A stretch of 64,000 nt of DNA from Pseudodesulfovibrio thermohalotolerans (lineage in GTDB: Bacteria; Desulfobacterota; Desulfovibrionia; Desulfovibrionales; Desulfovibrionaceae), in NCBI RefSeq assembly GCF_021353295.2, contig NZ_CP120635.1:2187501-2251500 (forward strand), read 5' to 3'. The notes under the pieces were generated by a model. The model saw only the letters and a list, made by a program, of their open reading frames with translations, had not been told where the DNA came from and ran no database searches. Positions 17,214 to 26,389 of this stretch are shown in pieces. The translations under genes and the position numbers were made by a program. Each line of letters starts with the position of its first letter. Position 1 is the stretch's first letter.

Positions 17214-18065
17214 TTATTTCTTTCGCGCGGCCACAACACGATCCAGCCCGGCAAGGTCTTTTCGCACCTCAACCGACTCGAATTGCGGGAATTTTTCAGT
17301 AATAATATCTATTATCGCCTGCCCCTGCCCACAGCCAATTTCCATGAAAAAACGACCGCCGGGCTTGAGCATGGCCACGACTCCAGGAAGCATCGCCCGA
17401 ATGTGATCGAGCCCATCCGCCCCGCTCACCAGAGCGCCTGTGGGCTCGAATCCGGTGACTTCACGGCTGGCCTCCTCAAACTCAATTTCGGTCACATAAG
17501 GGGGATTGGAAAGAACGAGATCGAATTCCCCTTCCGGAGTTTCCCTGGTGAAATCGAGCAGATGAAATGCAATTCGATCCCCTACGCAATGGGCTGCCCC
17601 ATTGGCGCGAGCCACTTTCAGGGCGTCCGCACTGATGTCCACGGCCGTACCGCGAGCCAAGGGGAAGAGTGACGCAACGGTCACGGCCAGAATGCCGGAC
17701 CCGGTGCCGAGATCGGCAAAAAGAAAAGGGAACTCCTTGGAGTAGGTCTCTTCCACGGCCTCCACGAGATGCTCGGTTTCGGGGCGGGGAATGAGCACTG
17801 CGGACGAAACCGCGAAATCAAGGCCGTAAAATTCCTTGGAACCGAGAATATAGGCCACCGGCTCACCGGCCTCGCGGCGCGACACCAGGGCGTCCACGGC
17901 GTCGAACTCTTCGTCGGTCAGCGTCCTGCCGCGTTCAAGGTTCAGGGACAGGCGCGAACAGCAGAGGGCGTGGGCAGCCAGCAGCTCGGCGCTCAAACGG
18001 GGCGAGTCCACGCCTGCAAGGCGGGACTCGCAATCCCTGAGAACATCCTGAATGTTTCGGGGCAC
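17214..18065 (-). CDS. prmC: Peptide chain release factor N5-glutamine methyltransferase PrmC
   Basis: PrmC methylates the Gln of the GGQ motif of release factors. The 283-residue protein has a helical N-domain, the SAM site ADLGTGSGILA (residues 118-128) and the substrate motif NPPY (187-190). It begins with GTG 22 bases after the stop of prfA, which encodes its substrate RF1, a common pairing. Confidence 0.95.
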   Translation of the reverse strand: MPRNIQDVLRDCESRLAGVDSPRLSAELLAAHALCCSRLSLNLERGRTLTDEEFDAVDALVSRREAGEPVAYILGSKEFYGLDFAVSSAVLIPRPETEHLVEAVEETYSKEFPFLFADLGTGSGILAVTVASLFPLARGTAVDISADALKVARANGAAHCVGDRIAFHLLDFTRETPEGEFDLVLSNPPYVTEIEFEEASREVTGFEPTGALVSGADGLDHIRAMLPGVVAMLKPGGRFFMEIGCGQGQAIIDIITEKFPQFESVEVRKDLAGLDRVVAARKK

Positions 18066-18087
18066 CGGAGTTTCTCGGCGCGGAGGC

Positions 18088-19155
18088 TTAATCGCCCTGC
18101 CGCTTGAGCGCTTCGGCCTGGAAGTAGCTTATCAGCGCATCGGTCAACTCCTGCAACTCGCCCTCCATGACCTGGGGAAGCTTGTGCAGGGTCAGGTTGA
18201 TGCGATGATCGGACACGCGGCCCTGGGGATAGTTGTAGGTGCGGATACGCTCGGACCTGTCGCCGGACCCGACCTGGCTCCGACGGGCGGCCTCTTCCTC
18301 AGCCTTGGCCTTGTCCTGCTCGACCTGCAACAGACGGGAGCGCAGAACCTTGAGGGCCTTGGCCTTGTTCTTGTGCTGGGACTTTTCGTCCTGGCAGATG
18401 ACCACCAACCCGGAAGGAATGTGCGTCACGCGGATGGCGGAGTCTGTGGTGTTGACCGACTGACCGCCGGGACCGGAGGAACGGAACACGTCCACACGCA
18501 GATCCTCGGGACGAATATGCACGTCCACCTCTTCCGCCTCGGGCATGATGGCCACGGTTACGGCCGAGGTGTGGATACGGCCCTGGGATTCGGTGGCCGG
18601 AACGCGCTGCACCCGGTGAGTGCCGGACTCGTACTTGAGCTTGCTGTAGACCTTGTCGCCGGAAATGGAGGCGATGACTTCCTTGTAGCCGCCGGAACCC
18701 GTGTGGTTGGCGCTCATCTCCTCGACCTTCCAGCGGTTGATCTCGGCATACCTGGTATACATGCGGTACAGGTCCGCCGCGAACAATGCAGCCTCGTCGC
18801 CGCCAGTACCCGCTCGGATTTCAAGAATAATGTTCTTTTCGTCCATGGGGTCCTTGGGCAGCAGCAGGACCTTGAGCTGATCCTCCAGCACGGGCAGGCG
18901 CTCCTCGATATCCTCAAGTTCGGCTTTGGCCATGTCCCGGATATCCGGGTCGGAGTCGCCCATCATCTCTCGGTTGTCTTCGAGATCCTGCGAAAGCTGC
19001 TTGTACTTGCGGAAGACCTCAACTACCTCGCCCAGATCGGCATGGGCCTTGGAGACCTTTTTGTAACGCTCCTGGTCGTTGAAAATATCGGGTTGAGCAA
19101 GCTCCTGCTCCAACTTGACATATTTTTCCTCAATCTCTTCAAGCTTGCCAAACAT
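18088..19155 (-). CDS. prfA: Peptide chain release factor 1
   Basis: RF1 terminates at UAG and UAA. From the ATG at 19155 (GGAGTG site upstream) the protein has 355 residues. GGQ is at 230-232 ([13 protein letters not shown]) and the codon-reading tripeptide PAT at 187-189. It follows the DUF1385 gene by two bases and precedes prmC, forming one operon. Confidence 0.96.
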   Translation of the reverse strand: MFGKLEEIEEKYVKLEQELAQPDIFNDQERYKKVSKAHADLGEVVEVFRKYKQLSQDLEDNREMMGDSDPDIRDMAKAELEDIEERLPVLEDQLKVLLLPKDPMDEKNIILEIRAGTGGDEAALFAADLYRMYTRYAEINRWKVEEMSANHTGSGGYKEVIASISGDKVYSKLKYESGTHRVQRVPATESQGRIHTSAVTVAIMPEAEEVDVHIRPEDLRVDVFRSSGPGGQSVNTTDSAIRVTHIPSGLVVICQDEKSQHKNKAKALKVLRSRLLQVEQDKAKAEEEAARRSQVGSGDRSERIRTYNYPQGRVSDHRINLTLHKLPQVMEGELQELTDALISYFQAEALKRQGD

Positions 19156-19157
19156 AA

Positions 19158-20084
19158 TCAGCACTCCTCGGCATTGACGGCACAACGCAGGGCGGCAATA
19201 GCCACCTCAAGCTGGCTGTCGTCGGGTTCCTTGGTGGTCAGCATCTGCATCATCAGCCCGGGCCAGCACATCAGTTTGCACAGACCGTTCTTGCTGTATT
19301 TGCCGGCGAACTTGATCATCTCGTAGGCCACGCAACTGACCGGAATCATAAGAATGAGCTTCATGCCGACGATGTACAGATGTTTGACGATAAAATGTTC
19401 CGGAGAATAGAACGTCAGAAGCCACGGCACCAACACGGCATAAAGCATGATGGACACCGCCAGGACAAACAACAGGAAAGCGGTGCCGCAGCGCGGATGC
19501 AGACGGCTATAAAAACGGCTGGACGCCGGAGAGAGTGCCTTGCCCTCTTCCCAGGTCCAAATGACCTTGTGCTCGGCCCCATGATACTGAAAAACCCGGT
19601 GGATGTCCGGGATATAGGAAATGGCCAGGATATAGCCGACGAAGACGATCATCTTTATCAGCCCGTCCCAGGCGTGGAAACTCAGGGAATCCACATCGCC
19701 GCCCAGGCCGAGCATCTCCATGCCCACGGACAGGAAATGCGGAAGCACCACGAACAGTCCGAGGGCGGCGCCCAGGGCCAGCACCATGGTCAGCACCAGA
19801 TGCCAGGTGGTCAGTTCGCCGCCTTCCTCCTCGCCGTCATCGGCCGCTTGCACGGCGGAATAGTTAAGGGCCTTGATGCCGTTAACCATGGTCTCGATGA
19901 GGATGGGAAAGCCGCGCAGGAAGGGTTTCTTGAGCAAGGGATGCTTGACCATGGTATACCACGGCCGGACATCGGTGACGATTTCGCCGTCCGCCTTGCG
20001 GATGGCAATGGCAAGTTTGTCCTGGGCGCGCATCATGACGCCTTCGATCACAGCCTGACCGCCCACGGATTGGGGAGCGGCCAT
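19158..20084 (-). CDS. DUF1385 family multi-pass membrane protein
   Basis: From the ATG at 20084 (GAGGAA site) the protein has 308 residues. The N-terminal part has [13 protein letters not shown], the DUF1385 signature, and four to five hydrophobic helices follow. A central [15 protein letters not shown] block and HPRCGTAF carry conserved His, Glu and Cys. The gene commonly sits just before prfA-prmC in bacteria. The family has no settled biochemical role that I can cite. Confidence 0.88.
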   Translation of the reverse strand: MAAPQSVGGQAVIEGVMMRAQDKLAIAIRKADGEIVTDVRPWYTMVKHPLLKKPFLRGFPILIETMVNGIKALNYSAVQAADDGEEEGGELTTWHLVLTMVLALGAALGLFVVLPHFLSVGMEMLGLGGDVDSLSFHAWDGLIKMIVFVGYILAISYIPDIHRVFQYHGAEHKVIWTWEEGKALSPASSRFYSRLHPRCGTAFLLFVLAVSIMLYAVLVPWLLTFYSPEHFIVKHLYIVGMKLILMIPVSCVAYEMIKFAGKYSKNGLCKLMCWPGLMMQMLTTKEPDDSQLEVAIAALRCAVNAEEC

Positions 20085-20170
20085 CGTCAGAATTCCTCGC
20101 AGTTTCAAGTAGATACCCTCCGGTAATGAAATAGGACCGAGGCGGCTGACGCCATGCCCCGTACTACGGA

Positions 20171-20198
20171 GAATTAAGGATTCCCCGCCCGTTGTAAA
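20171..20198 (-). promoter_or_regulatory. Possible promoter of the DUF1385-prfA-prmC operon
   Basis: On the minus strand TTTACA (20193-20198), a 16-base spacer and TAATTC (20171-20176) lie about 90 bases upstream of the DUF1385 start, just after the rpmE terminator. Confidence 0.4.
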
Positions 20199-20206
20199 GC
20201 ACCGGA

Positions 20207-20253
20207 TAAAACAATATGCCTCCGAAGGGTACACGACCCCAACGAAGGCATAT
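20207..20253 (-). terminator. Rho-independent terminator after rpmE
   Basis: An 11-bp stem with one G-T pair (20214-20224 with 20243-20253), an 18-base loop and a T-rich tail on the minus strand. Confidence 0.7.
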
Positions 20254-20280
20254 GGTCTCGGCTTGCGCCGAAAAAAAGAG

Positions 20281-20508
20281 CTACTTGGACTTGGCGGCCA
20301 GGGTGCTCAGATCACCGTACTTCTTGCGGAAGCGATCGATGCGGCCGGCGGTGTCCACAAAACGCTGCTTGCCGGTGTAGAAGGGATGGCAGTTGGAGCA
20401 AATTTCCACTTCGAACGCCTCACCCTTGGTGGTCAGCAGTTCGGCCTCGTAACCGCAGTGGCAACGAACCTTTGCCATGTAAGTCTTGGGATGAATATTG
20501 TTTTTCAT
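20281..20508 (-). CDS. rpmE: 50S ribosomal protein L31 (zinc-binding type)
   Basis: The 75-residue protein begins [10 protein letters not shown] and contains CHCG and [12 protein letters not shown], giving the zinc ligands of the type A L31. Zinc-independent paralogues lack them. The C-terminal [10 protein letters not shown] is canonical. It has its own promoter and terminator. Confidence 0.96.
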   Translation of the reverse strand: MKNNIHPKTYMAKVRCHCGYEAELLTTKGEAFEVEICSNCHPFYTGKQRFVDTAGRIDRFRKKYGDLSTLAAKSK

Positions 20509-20545
20509 GACTATCTCCTGTCATTCTTTGTGCGTGGAACTCGGT

Positions 20546-20574
20546 CTTATACGCACTGCCCCACCGATTGGCAA
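20546..20574 (-). promoter_or_regulatory. Sigma-70 type promoter of rpmE
   Basis: On the minus strand TTGCCA (20569-20574), a 17-base spacer and TATAAG (20546-20551) lie about 38 bases upstream of the ATG. Confidence 0.65.
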
Positions 20575-20644
20575 GCAAAAACTATCAGTTTTTCCCGGTC
20601 CTCGCCGCATTTCGGCTACTCAGCCGCCCCGTTCCACCCGGGCG

Positions 20645-20674
20645 CAAAAAAGGCGGGAGCCGAAGCACCCGCCT
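20645..20674 (-). terminator. Rho-independent terminator after dsrC
   Basis: On the minus strand a 7-bp stem (20651-20657 with 20668-20674), extended by an inner GC pair step, is followed by six T. Confidence 0.85.
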
Positions 20675-20697
20675 TGAACTGTCGAGTTCGATGAGAA

Positions 20698-21015
20698 CTA
20701 GACGCAGCCGGTGGGCTTGGGCAGACCGGCCATCTTACAGGCTCCCTTGCCCGGTCCGGACGGGAACAGCTCGTAGATCTGCTTCAGCTTGAAGCCGGTG
20801 ACCTTGGAGAGGATACGGACCATCGGAGCGATGCCGTTCTTCTTGTAGTAGTCCTGCAGGAAGTCGATGACTTTCTGATGGTCCTCGGAGATCTCCTTGA
20901 TGCCCTCGGATTCCTTCACGTATTCGACCCAAACAGGGGTCCAGTCTTCAAATTTCTGCAGGAAGCCGTCTTCGTCAACTTCGAAAGAAGAGCCCTGGAA
21001 TTCAACAACAGCCAT
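20698..21015 (-). CDS. dsrC: DsrC, sulfur-carrier protein of dissimilatory sulfite reduction (TusE/DsrC family)
   Basis: DsrC carries the sulfite-derived sulfur from DsrAB as a trisulfide to the DsrMKJOP membrane complex. The 105-residue protein ends GACKMAGLPKPTGCV and keeps both redox cysteines: C93 and the penultimate C104 on the flexible arm. Two cysteines define true DsrC, whereas TusE keeps only the last. It is a single-gene unit with a strong promoter and terminator, consistent with the high abundance of DsrC. Confidence 0.95.
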   Translation of the reverse strand: MAVVEFQGSSFEVDEDGFLQKFEDWTPVWVEYVKESEGIKEISEDHQKVIDFLQDYYKKNGIAPMVRILSKVTGFKLKQIYELFPSGPGKGACKMAGLPKPTGCV

Positions 21016-21104
21016 TGTATCCTCCTAAGTGGATGTTTCTCTTGCTGTAGCTCCGCGCAACCGTCGGAGCGACCTTATCCAAATAAACAGCGATCCGCTG
21101 CTTA

Positions 21105-21142
21105 GCTGCAAACTAAAAGACACGGCTCAAAACCGTGTGGGG
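21105..21142 (-). promoter_or_regulatory. Hairpins in the dsrC leader
   Basis: Just downstream of the dsrC promoter the transcript can fold a CACGG/CCGTG hairpin followed by CTTTTA, and about 40 bases later a CAGCG/CGCTG hairpin followed by TTTATTT (near 21085). They may protect the 5' end or attenuate transcription. Confidence 0.4.
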
Positions 21143-21171
21143 ACATTACGTCGACTCCCCAACCTTGTCAA
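21143..21171 (-). promoter_or_regulatory. Strong sigma-70 type promoter of dsrC
   Basis: On the minus strand a perfect TTGACA (21166-21171), a 17-base spacer and TAATGT (21143-21148). Predicted leader length is about 120 bases. Confidence 0.75.
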
Positions 21172-21227
21172 GTACTCGGCACATTTCAATACAACAAAAA
21201 ACGATCTGAAAGGACGCCCGTAACAAA

Positions 21228-22955
21228 CTAGGATTCCAGAAGTTCGTTCAAATGTTTTTGAGCATAATCCAAGGTCGGGTCCATATCGAGAGCAGCCTGA
21301 AGGTAATCGGCCGCTTCCTCGCGGTGACCCAGGAACTTGTGACACAGGCCGAGGTTGGCCAAATCATGCGGCGAACCGCTGTCGATATCAAGAGAAGCCT
21401 TGAAGTCGGCGGCGGCAAGTTCGTACCGTCCGCCCTTGAAATGCGCCACGCCGCGCAGGTTGAAGAACTCCCGGCACTCGCGGTCCAGTTCGATGGCCCG
21501 ATCCAAAAGCCCGACGGTGTCCTCCCACTCCTCGGCCTGGGACAGGGCGTAGGCCTGATAAAAGACGGCCAGACCGCGTTCGGCGTCGGCGGGTTGCAAG
21601 TCCACGGATTCCTCGAACCGTGCGGCCGCGTACATGGGATCGCCCATACGCAGAGCCAGAAGACCGTGGAAGAAAGGCAGGAAGTACGCACCCGGATAGA
21701 CATCCTCAAGCACGTCCAGCCCTTCCAGGGCCTCGTCGAAATCGGCGTCCTCCGCCAGAATGCGGCCCACGAACAACCCTATGGAGCGATGCGGGGTCCG
21801 CTCGCGGAAATCGAAACCGGGCACAAAGTTGTAGTTGGCCGTGACCATCAACTCCGGGTGCCGGGTATCGACGGAATAAAGGGTGCGCCCCATATCCGCG
21901 AGTCCACCGGCCAGGGCCATCAGTTCATTGTAAATGTCCGAGTCCTCCACCGAAGGCAGGGAATCGAGCGGAACGACCTCCCCTTCCTTCAGCCACTCGA
22001 TCTGGTCGAGTTCGGTGAACTTGGGCAGTCCAGACGCCTCATAGACGCGGCTGGTCTCGAAATCGCCCGCCAACTGGGCCACTTCCGTCACAGCGCGGAT
22101 GGCCGCCTTGACCGGCGACGATGCGGTGCCCGCAGTGAAGACTATCTCACTCAGGGCGGGAAAGGTCTTGCGATCCCAGGCGACGGCTCCGACGGTGGGA
22201 ACGGGGTGGCCGAGAGAGAAATCCTTGAGGATGATGGTCACGCCGTTTTGCTCGAAGCAGTCCAACAGGCGGCGCAGAACCGAATCATCGCTGGAAGCGG
22301 GATCAATGGTCGGCGTGACCTGACGGCTGCGGTCGATAAGGGCGCAGACATGGCGCTCGACCAGCTCGCACGCTCCCTGGGCAATGGACTCCTCGAAGGT
22401 GTTGCCTGCGGAGGACCCGTTGAACTCATTAAGCTTCTTGAACCAATCCAGGGGAACATACTCCTCCTTGCCGGAGAGCACGTTCAACGCGGGATGGAAC
22501 TTCCAGCGCAGCAGGTCCATGAGTCGTACGGCCTTGTCGGGATCGAGGTCCTCGTCCACCGAGCGAATGATCTGCCCGATGTCCATGACCTGCCCGGGCC
22601 ACATCTTCTGCGCCTCGGACCAGGTCAGCTCCGTGAAGTTGGCCGGAGAGGCCCAGAAGCTGAAATAGGAAAACCGCTCCACCAGCTCCATAAGCGCGGA
22701 GGCTTCAGCCTGTTCAGGGGACGCGCCCTTGCCCATCTGCTTGCGGGTGGGCATGACCTCGCGGGCCTCCGGTCCACACTCGCTGACGAACACCGGAATC
22801 CCCAGCCTTCCGGTGTCGACCCGATCCGTCTTGGCCAGAACGCCCCGGCATTTTTCAGCCAGAATTCCCTTTACGCGGGTAACGGTCTCCACCGGGCTGC
22901 ACGCCTTGTCCTGATCGGTGGTAAAGGATTTTCGGCAATTTCCAAGTTCCATCAT
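21228..22955 (-). CDS. YcaO-domain protein with C-terminal TPR repeats
   Basis: 575 residues. The N-terminal two thirds form an ATP-dependent YcaO cyclodehydratase fold: GKGASPEQAEASALMELVERF (about residues 75-95) and AQGACELVERH (about 193) match the Mg/ATP-binding motifs. The last 170 residues are TPR-like repeats. This layout and length resemble E. coli YcaO, linked to RimO-dependent methylthiolation, rather than peptide-azoline YcaOs, which usually end PxPxP. No precursor peptide or TfuA gene is adjacent. It overlaps the preceding methyltransferase gene by 4 bases and lies just upstream of dsrC. Confidence 0.88.
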   Translation of the reverse strand: MMELGNCRKSFTTDQDKACSPVETVTRVKGILAEKCRGVLAKTDRVDTGRLGIPVFVSECGPEAREVMPTRKQMGKGASPEQAEASALMELVERFSYFSFWASPANFTELTWSEAQKMWPGQVMDIGQIIRSVDEDLDPDKAVRLMDLLRWKFHPALNVLSGKEEYVPLDWFKKLNEFNGSSAGNTFEESIAQGACELVERHVCALIDRSRQVTPTIDPASSDDSVLRRLLDCFEQNGVTIILKDFSLGHPVPTVGAVAWDRKTFPALSEIVFTAGTASSPVKAAIRAVTEVAQLAGDFETSRVYEASGLPKFTELDQIEWLKEGEVVPLDSLPSVEDSDIYNELMALAGGLADMGRTLYSVDTRHPELMVTANYNFVPGFDFRERTPHRSIGLFVGRILAEDADFDEALEGLDVLEDVYPGAYFLPFFHGLLALRMGDPMYAAARFEESVDLQPADAERGLAVFYQAYALSQAEEWEDTVGLLDRAIELDRECREFFNLRGVAHFKGGRYELAAADFKASLDIDSGSPHDLANLGLCHKFLGHREEAADYLQAALDMDPTLDYAQKHLNELLES

Positions 22956-23677
22956 GCCCCCTTCCTTTTCATCCGGAACAGGTTGACGATGTTCTCTTCG
23001 CCGGTCTCATTATCCTTATAACTTGCGCCGGACTTCATCATGGCGAACATGCCGTCCGCCTTGTCGAAGAACTTCCGGCCCTGCCGCTTCTTATCCATGG
23101 CCATGAGCACCTCGGCCTTCGGGGACGTGGACAGATGCGCGTCCAGAAAGTCGGCCAGCGGCTCGTAAACGGCCTCCTCGTAAAGGACTTCGCAGCCGAT
23201 GATATAATCGAAACGGCGTCCCAGCACATCCTGGGTGAAATCGACTTGCCGAATGTCCACCTTGCCGTCCAGGCCGTTCTTGAGGATGTTGATCCGGCTG
23301 ACGAGCAACGCGAAAGGCTCCACATCGGTGACGGTCACCTTGTGGCCGAGCTTGGCCATGACCATGCCGTCGACGGCACAACCCGCGCCCACCTCAAGGA
23401 TTGAGCTGCCGGGAGCGAACGGGAACCGGGTCAGGGTGTAGCCAAGCACCAGACAGGACGGCCAGACCTTGGCCCACAGGGGCAGCTTGATCGTCTTGCC
23501 CGACCTGCTCTTGTCCACCAGTTTGTCGAGATATTTCTGCATGTGCAGAACCTGGAGAACCTCCAGATTCATGTCACCTATGGTCACGGTTTCAAAGCCA
23601 ACTTCGCCGAACTCGCGAACCGCGACGTCGATGAGCGCACCAATAGGCTGATCCAGGTCGAAAACGGTATCCGCCAT
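22952..23677 (-). CDS. Class I SAM-dependent methyltransferase of the lysine-methyltransferase-like type
   Basis: 241 residues. The SAM-binding motif is ILEVGAGCAVDGMVMAKLGH (about residues 91-110), followed by VTDVEP. The post-motif GCEVLYEEAVYEPLADFL resembles the DxxY region of METTL21/ETFBKMT-type protein-lysine methyltransferases; that subfamily is from memory and not certain. Its stop overlaps the YcaO start (ATGA), so the two proteins are made together and may act on the same target. Confidence 0.8.
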   Translation of the reverse strand: MADTVFDLDQPIGALIDVAVREFGEVGFETVTIGDMNLEVLQVLHMQKYLDKLVDKSRSGKTIKLPLWAKVWPSCLVLGYTLTRFPFAPGSSILEVGAGCAVDGMVMAKLGHKVTVTDVEPFALLVSRINILKNGLDGKVDIRQVDFTQDVLGRRFDYIIGCEVLYEEAVYEPLADFLDAHLSTSPKAEVLMAMDKKRQGRKFFDKADGMFAMMKSGASYKDNETGEENIVNLFRMKRKGA

Positions 23678-23720
23678 GTTTCCCTCCGGGAACGGTAAGC
23701 CTCAAGAGGAGGCTGTGTTT

Positions 23721-24506
23721 TTATTGAACGATCGAATTGATTTTTTCCAGAATCCACAGACCGCCGCGCACGGATTCGTTGCTGTCGAACTCCCATACGG
23801 TCCGATGCTGAACCGGACGGCCCTCCTCGCCCACACGCAACTGAGCGTCGTAATGGACGGAGGCGGTGGTCAGGTCACCTTCGGTCTTCACCTCCAGGAG
23901 TCGGGCGGAGACCAGCATAACGTCGGTCCGGGGACGTTCCCCCGCGGCCACGGCGTCACTATAGACCTCGTCGGACAGGAAATCCCGAATGGCGTCGAAA
24001 TCCTCCTTGTCCCTGGCCTGCTGGAAACGCGAAAAAAGAAGCTTGGCTCCCTCCAGGAACTCGGCTTCGTCGAACCCGTCCGCCCGGACCGGCGCACCGG
24101 TGGGCGTGGTGGACGCGGGCTTGTCCTGCCCCTGGGAGCTGAGCATATCCCAGGTACGGCGGGCGGCCTCGTGGCGGTCCATGGCGGCGGGCTTGGACTG
24201 TTCCCCGCCGGACTGGCCGTCTTTGCCGGAAGCGGAGCCGTCGTCGGGACGAGCGGAATCATCGGGTCGGCTCCATTGGCCGGGACGAGTATTGTCTCCG
24301 CCACCCGACCGCCGCCTGAAGGCGCGGACCAGGAAATAGGCGATAAGCGCCAGCAGAAGGATATTCAGGACACTGCCGGTGCGGCCGGAGGTCGCGTCCT
24401 GGGCCAGGGCCGGGGTGGCCGTAAGCAGGACCAGGGCGGACGCGGTCAGGCAACGAGCCAGACGGGCAACCGGGCCCGGCGCGATAGCATGAATGACGTT
24501 GTGCAT
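23721..24506 (-). CDS. Tim44-like domain membrane protein
   Basis: From the ATG at 24506 there are 261 residues: a signal-like segment ending ATPALAQ, a second helix (VLNILLLALIAYFLV), a Gly/Ser/Asp-rich linker, and a C-terminal Tim44-like domain (residues about 130-255) with the phrase MLVSARLLEVKTEGDLTTASVHYDAQLRV split over several strands. Bacterial Tim44-like proteins are common and poorly understood. An in-frame TTG at 24545 would overlap the next gene. Confidence 0.72.
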   Translation of the reverse strand: MHNVIHAIAPGPVARLARCLTASALVLLTATPALAQDATSGRTGSVLNILLLALIAYFLVRAFRRRSGGGDNTRPGQWSRPDDSARPDDGSASGKDGQSGGEQSKPAAMDRHEAARRTWDMLSSQGQDKPASTTPTGAPVRADGFDEAEFLEGAKLLFSRFQQARDKEDFDAIRDFLSDEVYSDAVAAGERPRTDVMLVSARLLEVKTEGDLTTASVHYDAQLRVGEEGRPVQHRTVWEFDSNESVRGGLWILEKINSIVQ

Positions 24507-24541
24507 GAGTACTTCGTAAAACAAAGTCGAAAGACAGGCAA

Positions 24542-24940
24542 TCAATCGATGAACGCCAGATTGCGCAGAATGGCGTAAAGGCTCTCCACCTCGATGGGCT
24601 TGGGCAGGTATGCCGCCGCGCCGCCCTTGTAATAGGCGCGGACCACGGTCTTCGGATCGTTCAGGGCGGTAATCATGATGACCTTGGCCTCATCGGCGGC
24701 GGAAACGCCCGCCTGCTGCTCCATGGCGCGGATATCCTTGAGAGCCTGATGACCGTCCTTGTTAGGCATCATAATATCCATGCAGACCAGGTCATAGGGT
24801 CGCCCGTCCTCAAGAGCCCGACGGAATGCATCCACGCATTCAACGCCGTCGGAGGCAGTATCGCACTCGCCGAAATCGGACAGAAGAGCGGTCAACAGCT
24901 TGCGACTGGTAAATTCATCTTCCACAATGAGAATTCGCAT
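24542..24940 (-). CDS. Stand-alone response regulator receiver protein
   Basis: 132-residue receiver domain with acidic residues E7/D8, phosphoacceptor D55 in VCMDIMMPNKDG, switch Thr in MITALND, and Lys in LPKPIEVESL. A perfect AAGGAGG lies 9 bases before the ATG. No kinase is nearby, so the partner is unknown. The IMMPNKDGHQ signature is common in Desulfovibrio single-domain regulators. Confidence 0.88.
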   Translation of the reverse strand: MRILIVEDEFTSRKLLTALLSDFGECDTASDGVECVDAFRRALEDGRPYDLVCMDIMMPNKDGHQALKDIRAMEQQAGVSAADEAKVIMITALNDPKTVVRAYYKGGAAAYLPKPIEVESLYAILRNLAFID

Positions 24941-25129
24941 TACGACACCCCTCCTTTACCGGGCGGAAGATACATCAAACTCACAAGAAATTCAACGGGC
25001 AGGGAGCTACGCCTTGCCCGATTATAATCAACCGCGACGGTCCCCGCCCGCGACCGGGACTTGCCCTGAAAGCATTTGCAACGTAGGAACAGGCCACGGC
25101 GAACCTCGACGTGCGGGAGGAACGAACGC

Positions 25130-25459
25130 ATGGACTTTTCACATATCCCCGCCATTCTCGGCGGCTTTTTCGATTTCCTGGACAGCCCCCAGTGGCGCGC
25201 CTGGCCATTCAACTCCGGCTACGGCGAACACATCCTGCCCGCAGCGGCCCGGATGCTTTTCGTCGCCGCGATCATCGGTGTGGTCCTCCTTTTTCTCCGT
25301 GTGCTCTTCGGCCCCGGCGGTCCGCTCCGGGACAAGGAACTGGAGGAAGAGGCCCGGCGCGAAACCGAACAGGAACGGGCCGAACTTGAAGAAATGTTTG
25401 CGAAAGGCGAAATTTCCGAGATGGAATACAATGTCAAGATGAAGGGCCTCAAGGATTGA
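25130..25459 (+). CDS. Small membrane protein with SHOCT-like tail
   Basis: 109 residues from the ATG at 25130 (GGGAGGA site). One membrane helix (about 40-62) is followed by a charged helix and a tail of the form EMFAKGEISEMEYNVKMKGL, which matches the SHOCT short C-terminal motif. Function unknown. It is translationally coupled to the following HD gene. Confidence 0.75.
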   Translation: MDFSHIPAILGGFFDFLDSPQWRAWPFNSGYGEHILPAAARMLFVAAIIGVVLLFLRVLFGPGGPLRDKELEEEARRETEQERAELEEMFAKGEISEMEYNVKMKGLKD

Positions 25460-25461
25460 CC

Positions 25462-26244
25462 ATGCCCCTGTCCGACCATGTCCGCCTGGTCAGGGAATTC
25501 GCCGAAGGCCACCTCATCGGTGAAAATCGCCGCGACTACCACATCCGCCTGAAGCTTGACCACTCCATGCGGGTGCTGGACAACGGCATGGCCATCATCA
25601 AGGGCGAGGGCATTGACGGCCGCACCGCCGACCTCGCGGCCATGGCCGCCCTGTACCATGACATCGGACGGTTTCCGCAGTTCGCCCGATACGGGACCTT
25701 CAAGGATGCCGAATCGATCAACCACGGACGCATGGGTGTGCTCACCCTGCGCACCCTCGACCTTCCCGGCGGGTTCACGCACGACGAATGGCGGCTTATC
25801 CGGGCCGCCGTTGGCCTGCACAACGCCAAAGAGGTCAACCCCGGCCTGAAAGGCGTCCTGGCCACCATGGTCAACGTCGCCCGCGACGCGGACAAGGTCG
25901 ACATCTTCGGCGTGGTCCTGGACCACCTGAGCCAGCCGGACTCACCGGACCGGGTGGTCGTCCTTCAGCTTGAGGAACACCCCACACGCTACACCCCGGC
26001 CGTTCTCGACGCGGTCATGTCCGGCGGCTCCTGCGACTACTCACTGATGCGCTACGACAAGGACTTCCTGCTTCTCATGACGGGGTGGCTCTTTTCACTG
26101 GCCTACGGAACCTCGGCCCGACTGCTGCTTGATCGCGGCATGGTGGCGCGCACGTTCGGGATGCTGCCGAAAAACGATGACATCAGTGCGCTGAAAGAAA
26201 AGGTGCTCCGCCACCTGCAAGCCGCAGCCTCGGCCCGACGCTGA
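25462..26244 (+). CDS. HD-domain phosphohydrolase
   Basis: 260 residues. The metal-binding HD pattern is visible as LDHSMRVLDNG, then YHDIGRFPQF (the HD dyad), and VNVARDADKVDIFGVVLDHL further on. HD hydrolases cleave nucleotides or cyclic nucleotides; the substrate cannot be read. A TTG at 25456 overlaps the upstream stop, but the ATG at 25462 is preferred. Confidence 0.82.
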   Translation: MPLSDHVRLVREFAEGHLIGENRRDYHIRLKLDHSMRVLDNGMAIIKGEGIDGRTADLAAMAALYHDIGRFPQFARYGTFKDAESINHGRMGVLTLRTLDLPGGFTHDEWRLIRAAVGLHNAKEVNPGLKGVLATMVNVARDADKVDIFGVVLDHLSQPDSPDRVVVLQLEEHPTRYTPAVLDAVMSGGSCDYSLMRYDKDFLLLMTGWLFSLAYGTSARLLLDRGMVARTFGMLPKNDDISALKEKVLRHLQAAASARR

Positions 26245-26389
26245 ACGAAATCCCGCCGCGAGACACCCGGGCCGTAAAAATCCGCCACGGCGAACGGCCG
26301 CTCCCTTTCTCCCGATGGATGCTTTACATCCTGTCGCGAATGCTTATCCTTTTCGATAACGCATTCTATCCGAACACAGGAGAATTCCC

